Source of the DNA: Desarmillaria ectypa
Lineage: Eukaryota > Basidiomycota > Agaricomycetes > Agaricales > Physalacriaceae
Length of the DNA: 64,000 bases
Direction of reading: 5' to 3'
Assembly (NCBI GenBank): GCA_030407005.1
Contig: JAUDYN010000005.1
Location: 558,001-622,000 of the forward strand
Position 1 is the first letter of the stretch; each line of letters starts with the position of its first letter. The notes under the pieces were generated by a model that was not told the origin of the DNA, searched no databases, and saw only the letters and a list, made by a program, of their open reading frames with translations. The position numbers and the translations under genes were made by a program. Shown in pieces: positions 23,350-34,144 of this stretch.

Positions 23350-26300
23350 CCGCCTCGAGCAGCAGGGCAAGCTCACCAGTTCCACCAGGGTCGGCGGAGG
23401 ACCAGAACAGTGCCTCTAACCAAGGCCAGGACCGACTACCTGGACAAACCGGTCCAGGGAGTGGAAAACTTGATGAAGCTGAGTACCAAACTGGGCTGGC
23501 AAGTCACAGGATCAAAGCCAACAGGAAGGAAGTTGCTAGCACCCAGATGATAAAAAGGGGGCAGGATTACCCAAACCAAACTGGTACGGGTTGCAAATGT
23601 GCGAAGGTCACCTTAGGCACTAGCTGGGAGTCAATGACCAAGGAAATTCAAACTCCGTTGCAAGTGGTGCTGGCCGAAGAAAAGGAACAGGATCCCACTA
23701 GTGCCCAGGTGATAAAAAGGGGGCATTTCAGCAGAACCACTATCGTTGAAGTACCTGACAAAGAAGACGACATGGCTTTTAGGATGTGGCAAGTCAGCCA
23801 ATCCAAAGCCAGTACCCCGATATTTAGAACACCAGAACCACAGAACATTGACCTTCCGAATGCAAGGGGAAGCATCAAACCTGACACCTATCCTAACAAG
23901 GGGGTATCAGATGCTTCCGAATGCATGGGGAAGCAAGACAAGTCTTCCAAATGTATGGGGAAGCAGAAGGATTTCCAATGGTTTAGACCATTCGGAATTG
24001 ACTGGACAATGCATGCAGTACGCAACTCCAAGAATTTGGCAATAGCCAAGGCAGTTCTCTCCATTTGGATACATCCCAAACGACTTGGAGAAATCGATGA
24101 TGAGCTCATTCAAAGCTTGAAGACAGGAGGGAGCACAGCCCGAGAACAGCTCTATGAATTACATGAACCAATTCGTTATATTCGCAGTACCAAAAGTTCT
24201 GGATGGGACTTCTTGGTAGACATCCAACTTTCCCCATGTACCAGGAAACAGACTTTGACAACCCGAGCATTGTTGGATAGTGGCTGCACAGGCAGCTCTA
24301 TCAACCGAACTTACGTCCAACAACATCGGTTGGACACCAGGAAGGCCGCAGCCCCTATACTGGTCTATAATGCCAACGGAATGTGCAATAAGGCAGGGGA
24401 TGTTACAGAATTCGTAGAACTCCGAATGACCATCGGAGGACATAGCAAACGAATTGACCTTGCGGTCACTGACCTAGGCTCCAAGACTGTGTACTTGGAC
24501 CATGACTGGCTTAAACACCATAACCCTTTCGTCAACTGGAAAGTGGGGACCTTGACATTTGGACGATGTCATTGCATCCAAAACCATTTTACTCTGCCCA
24601 ACGCAGATGAAGAAGATCGATGGGATGAAGAGCTTGAGGAAGGAGAAAGTATTCTTGCCGTAAACATGCAAGAAGAAATCATACTTCATGCCATCCATCA
24701 TGCGAACAAACTGGTGGCAGCCGCCAATGCTGAAAAGCTGAAACAGACGTTTGAGGAGCTCGTGCCTCCTCAGTATCAGAGCTTCAGAGATTTATTCTCT
24801 AAAGAAAGCTTTGACGAGTTACCAGAAAGAAGACCCTGGGACCACACAATCGAATTGGTCCCCAGCATGAAATCTACCTTGGATTGCAAGGTGTACCTGC
24901 TCAACTGAAATGAGCAGGAACAGTTGGACAAGTTCTTAGATGAAAACTTAGACTCGGGACGCATTCATCCCTCGAAATCTCCCTTCGCTTCTCCTTTCTT
25001 CTTCATCAAGAAAAAGGATGGATCCTTACAACCAGTTCAGGATTACCGGAAACTGAACAAAATGACAATCAAGAATTGTTATCCCCTTCCACTCATTTCT
25101 GAGCTAATCGACAAATTACATGGAGCCAAGTACTTCTCCAAACTAGACGTTCGGTGGGGATATAACAATGTCCGAATTCGAGATGGAGATGAAGAAAAAG
25201 CTGCATTTAGAACAAACCGAGGACTCTTTGAGCCCATGGTTATGTTCTTCAGACTCACGAACTCACCAGCCACATTCCAGTGGATGATGAACGACATATT
25301 CAAGGATTTGATCACCAGAGGAAAAGTCACAATTTACCTCGACAACATACTCATATTCACAAAATCCTTGTCTGAACACTGGGACATAGTATGACAAGTA
25401 CTCCAATGACTTCGAGAGAACAAATTGTTTCTCAAAGCAGAAAAATGCGAGTTTGAGGTGCTCAAGACCGAATACCTTGGGGTGATCATTAGCGAAGATG
25501 CCATTTGCATGGACCCAGTCAAGATTGCGGGCATAGCTGAATGGCCCACTCCAACAAAGAAGAAGGAACTACAGTCCTTCTTAGGGTTCACGAACTTCTA
25601 CTGAAAGTTCATCAGGGATTACTCCAAGATAGTGCGTCCCCTTACTCAGTTAACCAGAAAGGTAGACTGGACGTGGGGATCAGAACAGGAACAAGCATTT
25701 AATCAACTCAAAAAGTTGATGACAACAAACGTAATTCTTACAATTCCCTCGGATGACGGAAAATTCCAAGTTGAAGCTGATGCTAGTGACGGAGCCATTG
25801 GCGCCATCCTAAGTCAAGAAAAGGAAGGTAAATGGAGGCCAGTAGCCTTCATGTCAAAAGTGCTCACCATCACTGAGCGCAATTATGAAATCTATGACAA
25901 GGAGCTACTAGCAATCATGCTAGCGTTAGAAGAATGGCACCATTATCTTATGGGCGCCAAAGAAACCGTCGAGATCTGGACTGACCACCAGAATCTCCAG
26001 TACTTCCAGAAACCCCAGAAGTTGAATCACCGACAAGCTTGGTGGGTCACTGAACTAGTGGAGTACCACTTTATTCTCCAACACAAAGCTGGAACTGCTA
26101 ATCAGAAGGCCAATCTTCTCAGCAGATGAGACGATCACGATCAGGGAAAAGAAGACAATCAAGACATTGTCGTTCTATTCCTGAAACATTTCCAGGCATT
26201 GGTACTACCAACAACCGAAGAAAGAACCACATGTATAAGAGATGCAATGAGACAGAAAGACCAGTGGGACCAAGGGATCGAGAAATCCCTCAACCATGAA

Positions 26301-27385
26301 TGAGGAATCACCCAGGAAGATGAAATCCTGTGGTACAATGGACGAGTCTACAATCCTAACAACTCTATCCTACACAGTGAGATCATTGCCCAATTCCATG
26401 ATCATATCACCGCCGGACATCCAGGAATCGCCAAGACCAAGGAACTCATCCTTCACGAGTACTGGTGGCCAAAGATGAAGAAGGATGTGGAGTCTTACAT
26501 CAAAGGATGCGAGACTTGTCAGAGAACAAAGAGTGATATGCAGGCCAAGGCTGCACCTCTTCATCCCAATGCAATACCCGATATGCCATGGACACATATC
26601 TCAGTAGACATGGACACTGGACTCCCTGAGTCAAACGGATTTGACGCTCTACTGGTCATAGTAGATCATTTCTCCAAGAACATTCTCCTTATTCCATGCA
26701 GTGAGGAGTTATCTGCTGAAGGATGGGCGTTAATACTTCGCAACCACGTATATGCGAAGCACGGAATGCCGCAAGTGGTCATCTCAGATTGAGGACCCCA
26801 ATTCATCTCAATATTCATGAAGGAACTATACCGAATGTTGAACATCACCCAGAATGCCTCTACGGCATACCATCCACAGACAGATGGACAGACAGAGAGA
26901 GTCAACCAGGAGGTCAAAAAATACCTCCGTATCTTTGTCAACCATCAACAGACTGACTGGGTAGCATGGCTACCACTCGCCGAATTCGCCCACAACAACC
27001 AAGTCTACTCGGCTACAGCAAAAGTCCTTTCATGGTTCTATACGGATGAAATCCCCGACTCATTCCCGAGTCAATACAGAAAACCAGCTTCACAAATCCT
27101 GCAGCTGTCAACTTCATGGAAACTATGGCCAAGGTCCATAAAGAGGTTCATGAAGCATTGGAAAAGGCCATGGCGCAAATGAAGGCACAATATGACAAAA
27201 GGAAACAGACTCCAAGGGAGTATCGAATTGGGGATAAGGTATGGCTTGACACTGCCAACCTTCATCTTCCATGACCAAAGAAAAAGCTCGATGACAAATG
27301 AATGGGACCATTCGAGATCACCGAGAAATCGGGAGCAGCAGCATACAAGTTAAAGCTGCCACCCCATTGGAAGATTCACCCCCGA
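23350..27385 (+). pseudogene. Gypsy A pol: protease, reverse transcriptase, RNase H, integrase
   Basis: Protease: TRALLDSGCTGSSI near 24260-24305, active-site DSG intact. Reverse transcriptase: 24920-25395, with SKLDVRWGY and GLFEPMV. The catalytic YLDD reads YLDN (about 25334-25345), a change at a CpG. RNase H: about 25630-26126 (VEADASDGAIGAIL, DKELLAIMLALEEW). Integrase: about 26380-27180, with HPGIAKTKELILHEYWW-type zinc region and [16 protein letters not shown]. At least eight in-frame stops occur (for example 24906, 25590, 26127, 26790, 27274); nearly all are TGA where gypsy B has Arg. The copy cannot encode a functional Pol. Confidence 0.88.
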
Positions 27386-27810
27386 TATTAGGTACCAACT
27401 TGAGCACGTGACTTGGGGCAGTCAGCTGATTCCCTCTGGGCCATTACGCGTTCGAACGATCACCCAATTGAGAGAACTGAGCCAATAGCCTTCGGTGTTA
27501 TGCAAACAAGAAGTTTATGGTGTTAATTAAAACAAGAGATAGAGTACAACTGTCTAGTTTACTCTGTTTATATAGTATTTCTATGGTGTTTATAATTAGG
27601 TGAAACGCTACAGTCCATGCACAAACAGTGTCAAAGTTGGATGATCCAGGAGGATCATAGAACCAATAGAAAATGTCTGGGGTGACAGATGGTGAGAATG
27701 AGGGTGGTAGCCGGTGAAATAGCTGGATACGAGTCAGTTTCTGGTCTAGATTAGATGGCTGAGTCATGGATATGACTCGGATAAGATAAGATAACAGAAA
27801 AATCGTAACA
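27386..27810 (-). repeat. 3' LTR of gypsy B
   Basis: 425 bp. The terminal TG is mutated (TATTAGG against TGTTAGG at 36840). It differs from the other LTR by scattered transitions. In element sense it has a TATATAAAC box followed about 34 nt later by ATCTCTTGTTTTA (27528-27540), the self-priming partner of the site at 36827-36839. Confidence 0.85.
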
Positions 27811-27823
27811 TTACCCCCTTGTT
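27811..27823 (-). other. Polypurine tract of gypsy B
   Basis: In element sense AACAAGGGGGTAA abuts the 3' LTR, the usual place for the plus-strand primer. The same tract borders the LTR of gypsy A at 37801-37813. Confidence 0.75.
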
Positions 27824-30800
27824 AAAGCAGTCGTCCCGACTGCTAAGGCTCTTCCAAAGGGGTGTCGAACTGTGTTGCGATTTGACTGATCCAGTACTGA
27901 TCAATCAGGATTTTCCATACTTCTTCATCGGGATTAATAATCCATTTAATGTGTCCATCTTTTCTTTTGGTGAGGTAGGCTACGTCGCCGTGTTCCGAGT
28001 ATTCGTGGTCCAATATCTTGACCACTATTTTCCTGGTTGCGATTTTTGGAGTGTATACGGCGTGGTTTACACTGGCCTGATACTCTTGGATTGCTTCCGA
28101 GGCATTCGTCATTTCGTTCTCTCAGACCCATGAATTGTGTTCACGAGTCCATCCTTTCCACTTGACTAGGTAGTCCGTTGATGTGCTTGGTAACGGCGAG
28201 TGACAAAAGAATTAGGGAATGGCAATGAACACCAATCACACTAAACCTCTTACTACTCTACACTTAATCACCAATATTGAATTCGGGCGGTTTCGAGTAC
28301 GATGGAAGCACTCTGCAGACTTCAATAATCAAGTACAATTGTCTTTAAGACGTTTTATTCGTTACTAGTGAGTTTATACAAAGTACTACTCGTACTAGTG
28401 GGGTGGGTAAGACACAATTAGATAAGAGTGACTTGGTTTGAGCTACTGCGCTCGTTCTGACTGAAACGGCTTCAGGCTGGTGGCGCTCTTGGCCCTATAC
28501 TGCTTCCTACAAGTGATAAACACTTGACCAGTCGCACTCTTGGCTGACTAGTGGCGCTCTTGGCCTAAGAATAAACTGATGGCACTCTTGGCCCTATACT
28601 GCTTCCTACAAGTGATAAACACTTGACTAGCCGCACTCTTGGCTAACTAGTGGCACTCTTGGCCTAAGAATAAACTATAACTCCGAGAACTTTGCTTGAA
28701 CTAACTTCAAAACACTCCGGACCTTTGCAGGACACAACAGTGACTCTAATGGACTTCAATTCAATGCAATTCTATGGGTGACTTAGCGACTATTAATCAC
28801 TTCGTCGAGGTCAAGCACAAAAGCCTTTAATTGGGGACACCAGTTACTACCAGTGAGGGCTCAACTGCGGGGATGGCTTGCCTGCTTTGCACGAGTGCCC
28901 ATCCCACTACTTATATACTACTGAGGCAAAACTATAAATATTATCTGGGTATAGGGTATATTGGTAAGGATTTCTTGGCTAGTCACGAATAATGGTGAAT
29001 AATCACACAATAGTCGGTCTAGTCTGTTTTCTTTTCAAATATTCGGTCTAGAGACTCCACAGTTGGTCTTTCCGCACCCTTGGCACAACTACATGCCCTA
29101 GTAACGCGGTTATATGGATATCCGGATATTGGTGCCTGTAACAGCTATCCGATCATGATCGAGGGTGCAGTCCGGCTCCACTAGCATCGATCATAAGAGA
29201 TCTATATCGAAATAGTCGGATCTGGGCTCAAGGTTAATCCATTCCTAATTTATTTCTAAGTCCTGTTTCAAGATTGCCATGTGACTAGTTATCCTGACTT
29301 AGGCGTTTATGCCCAGTCTGGGCTGCTAGTGACAGAACTTGACGAGATCTGTGTACTCTGCTCCTGGTTTTTGTGTGCTAGTAGCATCCTTCGTTTGCTA
29401 GTGGCTGTATTTCACTTAGTCCTGCTAGCATTCGAGTTACTAGTCTGGCCGGCTGGTAGATTTAACCCACTAATGGTGTTGCATCTAAGTCCTGGCTCTA
29501 CCAGTTGCTTACTGCTTTTAACTATCAGCTCAAAGCCTCAGCTATAGTCCTCTATGTATCACTAGTATAGGATAGATGTGCAATAGTATTGTTACAAAAT
29601 CGCAAAATCTAGGTGTGAATGCATAGACGGCATATCACCGTGACTTCCCTAGATGGTTGTCCTCACTTGGATCGTACCTTTCTGGTGCGCGAGTCCAAGA
29701 CTTCTTTGATTTCGTATTCTTCTTGACCATCGATGAGGTCCGGAGGAGGAGGCGGTGGTTGTTCTTGGTTCATGAATGAAGGTGTGACGTACGGAGTCAA
29801 CAACTTCTCATTGAAGCGGGGGTGGATCTTCCAATGTGGAGGCAGCTTCAACTTGTATGCTGCTACTCCTGATTTCTCGAGGATTTCGAACGGTCCCGTT
29901 CATTTGTCATCGAGCTTTTTCTTTGGTCGAGGGAGGTGAAGGTTGGCGGTGTCCAGCCATACCTTATCTCCGATCTTGTATTCCCTTTGAGTCTGCTTCT
30001 TTTTGTCATATTGCGCCTTCATTTGCACCACGGCCTTTTCTAACGCTTCATGGACTTCCTTATGGACCTTGGCCATAGTTTCTGTGAAGTCGACAGCTGC
30101 AGGATTTGCGAAGCTGGTTTTTTGTATCGACTCAGGAATGAGTCGAGGATTGCATCTGTATAGAGCCATGAAAGGACTTTTGCCCATGGCCGAGTGAACT
30201 TGGTTGTTGTGGGCGAATTCGGCGAGTGGTAGCCATGCTACCCAGTTGGTCTGTCGATGATTGACAAAGATGCGGAGGTACTTTTTCACCTCCTGGTTAA
30301 CTCTCTCTGTCTGTCTGTCTGTCTGTGGGTGATATGCAGTGGACGCATTCTGGGTGATGTTCAGCATTTGATAGAGTTCTTTCATGAATGCTGAGACGAA
30401 TTGAGGTCCTCTATCTGAGATGACCACCTGTGGCATTCCATGCTTCACGTATACTTGATTGCGAAGTATTAGTGCCCATCCTTCCGTGGATAACTCCTCA
30501 TGGCATGGAATCAGGAGAATGTTCTTGGAGAAGCGGTCTACGATGACTAGTAGAGCGTCAAATCCATCTGACTCGGGGAGTCCTGTGACCATATCGACTG
30601 AGATATGTGTCCATGGCGTGTCGGGTATTACGTTGGGATGAAGAGGAGCAGCCTTAGCCTGTGTATTGCTCTTCGTTCTTTGACAAGTCTCACATCCCTT
30701 GATGTATGACTCAATGTCCTTCTTCATCTTCGGCCACCAGTACTCACGAAGTATGAGTTCTTTGGTCTTGGCGATCCCAGGGTGTCCAGTGGTGATGTGA

Positions 30801-33800
30801 TCATGAAATTGGGCAATGATCTCACCGCATAGCATCGAGTCATTGGGGATATAGACTCACCCATCATACCACAGGATTTCGTCTTCCTGTGTGATTCCTC
30901 TTTCGTGGTTAAGGGACTTTTCGATTCCCTGATCCCACTGTTCCTTCTGCTTTGTTGTGTCTCTTATACACGTGATTCTTTCTTCCGTTGTTGGTAGTAC
31001 CAGGGCATGGAAGTGTTCTGGGGATAGAACGACAATGTCTTTGTTGTCTTCTTTTCCCTGATCGTGATCATCTCGTCTACTGAGAAGATCAGCCTTCTGA
31101 TTAGCAGTTCCAGCTTTGTGTTGAAGAACAAAGTGGTATTCCGCTAATTTGGTGATCCACCGAGCTTGTCGGTGATTCAACTTCTGGGGTTTTCAGAAGT
31201 ACTGGAGATTCTGGTGGTCAGTCCAGATTTCGATGGTCTCTTTGGTGCCCATGAGATAATGGCGCCACTCTTCTAATGCCAGCATGATTGCGAGCAACTC
31301 CTTGTCGTAGATCTCATAGTTGCACTCAGTGACAGTGAGCACTTTTGACATGAAGGTGACTGGTCTCCATTTGCCTTCCTTTTCTTGGCTTAGGATGGCA
31401 CCAATGGCTCCATCACTGGTGTTGGCTTCTACTCGGAACTTTCCATCATCCAAAGGGATCGTCAGAACTACGTTTGTCATCATCAGCTTCTTGAGCTGAT
31501 TAAACACTTGTTCTTGTTCTGATCCCCATGTCCAGTCTACCTTTCTGGTTAACTGGGTGAGGGGACGTACTATCTTTGAGTAGTCTTTGATGAACTTCCG
31601 CTATTCCCGCTATCTTGACTGGATCCATGCGAATGGCATCTTCACTGATGATCACCCCTAGGTATTCGGTTTCGAGTACCTCAAACTCGCATTTCTCTGC
31701 TTTGAGGAACAGTTTGTTTTCTCGAAGTCGCTGGAGTACTTGTCGTACTATGTTCCGGTGTTCTGACAAGGATTTTGTGAATATGAGTATGTCGTCGAGG
31801 TAAATGGTGACTTTTCCTCCGGCGATCAAATCCTTGAATATGTCGTTCATCATCCACTGGAACGTGGCTGGTGAATTTGTGAGCCCAAAGAACATTACCA
31901 TGGGTTCGAAGAGCCCTCGGTTAGTTCTGAACATGGCTTTTTCTTCGTCTCCATCTCTGATGCAGACATTGTTGTAGCCCCATCGTACATCCAGCTTGGA
32001 GAAGTACTTGGCTCCCCGTAGCTTGTCGATTAGCTCGGAAATGAGTGGAAGGGGATAACAATTCTTGATCATCATTTCATTCAGTTTCCGGTAATCCTGA
32101 ACCAGTCATAGGGAGCCGTCCTTTTTCTTGACAAAGAAAAAGGGAGAGGCGAAGGGAGATTTCGAGGGATGAATTCATCCCGAGTCTAAGTTCTCGTCTA
32201 AGAACTTGTCCAATTGCTCCTGCTCATTGCGATTGAGCGGGTACACCTTGCAATCCAAGGTAGATTTCGCATTGGGGACCAGCTTGATTGCGTGGTCCCA
32301 GGGTCTTTGTTCGGGCAATTCGTCAAAGCTTTCCTTAGAGAATAAATCTCTAAAGCTTTGATACTGAGGAGGCACGAGCTCCTCAAACATCTGCTTCGGT
32401 TTTTCGGCATTGGCTGCTGCTGCCAACTCATTCGCGTGATGGATGGCACGAAGTATGATTTCTTCTTGCATATTGACAGCAAGAATACTCTCTCCTTCCT
32501 CGAGCTCTTTGTCCCATCGGTCTTCTTAATCTGCATCAGGCAAGGTGAAGTAGTTCTGGACGCAATGACATCGTCCGAATGTCAAGGTCCCTGCCTTCCA
32601 GTTGACGAAAGGGTTATGGCGTTTAAGCCAGTCATGGCCCAAGTACATGGTCTTGGAACCAAGATCTGTGACTGCGAGGTCAATATGCTCACTATGTCCT
32701 CCAATTGTCATCCGGAGTTCTATGAACTCGGTGACATCCCCTGCCTTATTGCGCGTTCCATCAGCATTGTAGACTGGTATAGGGGCTGCGGCCTTCCTGG
32801 TGTCCAGCTGGTGTTGCTGGACATATGTTCGGTTGATAGAGCTGCCCGTGCAACTGCTATCCAACAACGCTCGGGTTGTCAATATCTTTTTCCTGGTACA
32901 TGGGGAAAGTTGGATATCTACCAAGAAGTCCCGTCCAGAACTCTTGGTGCCGCAAATATAACGAATTGGTTCGTGTAATTCATAGAGCTGTTCCCAGGCA
33001 GTGCTCCCTCCCATCTGTAAGCTTCGAATGAGCTCATCATCGATTTCTCCAAGTCATTTGGGGTGTACCCAAATGGAGAGAACCGCTTTGGTGTTTGCCA
33101 AGTTCTTGGAGTCATGTATTGTGCGCATCGTCCAGTCAATTCCGAATGGTCTAAGCCATTGGAATTCGTCCTGCTTCCCCATACATTCAGAAGACTTTTC
33201 CTGCTTCCCCGTATGTTCGGAAGCATTTGATACCCCCTTGTTAGGATAGGTGTCGAGTTCGACACTTCCCTGTACGTTCGGAAGGTCAAGGTTCTGTATT
33301 TCCGGTGTTCTGCATATCGGGGTACTGGCTTTGGATTGGCTGACTTGCCACATCCTAAAAGCCATATCGTCCTCTTTGTCGGGTACTTCAATGACGGTAG
33401 TTCTGCTGAAATGCCCCCTTTTTACCGCCTGGGCGCTAGCGGGATCCTGTCCCTTTTCCTCGGCCAGCACCACTCGCGATGGAGTTTGAAATTCCTTGGT
33501 CATTGACTCCTAGCTAGTGCCTAAGGTGACCTTCGCATGGTTGTTGACCCTGTGACTTGCTGGCCCAGTTTGGTACTCAGCTTCATCAAGTTTTCCACTC
33601 CCCGGACTGGTTTGTCTGGGTTGATCCTGGCCTTGGTTAGAGGCACTGTCCTGGTCCTCCGCCGACCCTGGCGGAACTGGTGAGCTTGCCCCGACACTCG
33701 AGGCGGGTACTGGGACGGTCGGACTTCTGGGAGGCCGAAAGGAGTCCCACCTACTGGTCCCTGCTCGTTGCTGTGCACTCAGTGGCATATCCGGTGAGCA

Positions 33801-33970
33801 CTGCTTGTTGGACTTTGTTGCGGCGCCAACACCACTTGGCAAGTCCTGCTCCAGTTCGTCAGAGGCTCAGGATTTGTCACTACAGATACTTGTGTCAGCG
33901 TCTTCTAGGAGGATGACGTACCTGTTTGTTCTTGCTGATTCTTTCTTGGTCTTCAGCTTCGGTGAAGTCA
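27824..33970 (-). pseudogene. Gypsy B pol: protease, RT, RNase H, integrase, chromodomain
   Basis: Pol appears to start with MTSPKLKTKK at 33970, 118 nt after the gag stop. Protease at about 32.9 kb reads LLDSSCTGSSI, so the active-site DSG is DSS. Reverse transcriptase (31640-32200) keeps YLDD. A deletion of about 65 bp near 31600 removes the segment after VKIAGIAE that gypsy A still has, and shifts the frame into RNase H (31193-31507). Integrase (29900-30835) is open for 311 codons: HDHITTGHPGIAK, CETCQRTK, VISDRGPQF and [17 protein letters not shown], covering the HHCC and DDE parts. The chromodomain is split by repeat C at 28179-29637, just before the YLVKWKGW equivalent. The frame ends at 27843. 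Several TGA stops replace Arg codons. Confidence 0.88.
28179..29637 (+). repeat. Repeat C, complete copy with 4-bp target duplication
   Basis: 1459 bp inserted in gypsy B. Ends are TGATGTGC...GGCATATCA, giving an imperfect 8-bp inverted terminus TGATRTGC. CCGT is present on both sides (28175-28178 and 29638-29641), and removing one copy with the repeat restores the gypsy sequence. It has no coding potential that I can support. It holds a tandem duplication of about 105 bp (28473-28680) and a CTACTTATATACTACTG motif. Because it begins TG and ends CA with a short target duplication, it could be a solo LTR or a non-autonomous DNA element. Confidence 0.85.
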
Positions 33971-34056
33971 TAGATATATTTGTTTTTGTAGATATGTTTC
34001 TATTTTCATAATAATTAGTCCAACCCGCAGAAACCAAGGACACACCTTGAGACTTG

Positions 34057-34144
34057 GGCATGCAAGGGGAATCGAACCCTTGACGCCCTACTCTTTTACC
34101 TCCTCGATCTTGGAGGTGCTCGGTACCACTGCGTCAGTGGGCCC
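34057..34144 (-). other. tRNA-like stretch with pol III box A and box B motifs at the gag-pol junction
   Basis: On the minus strand TGACGCAGTGG (close to box A, TRGCNNAGYGG) is followed 46 nt later by GGTTCGATTCC (exact box B). A CCTCC/GGAGG hairpin lies between them, where an anticodon arm would sit, and GGGC/GCCC can pair at the ends. The D stem does not pair, the anticodon-like loop has 8 nt and the T stem has a mismatch. I do not call it a functional tRNA gene. The gag stop codon lies within it. Confidence 0.45.

Noticed and set aside
30301..30330. CTGT simple repeat as a CRISPR-like or regulatory array
   Set aside because: It is a short microsatellite-like run within integrase coding sequence; there are no spacers or unit structure.
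34057..34144. A functional tRNA gene
   Set aside because: The D arm does not pair, the anticodon-like loop is 8 nt and the T stem has a mismatch; kept only as a tRNA-like element.
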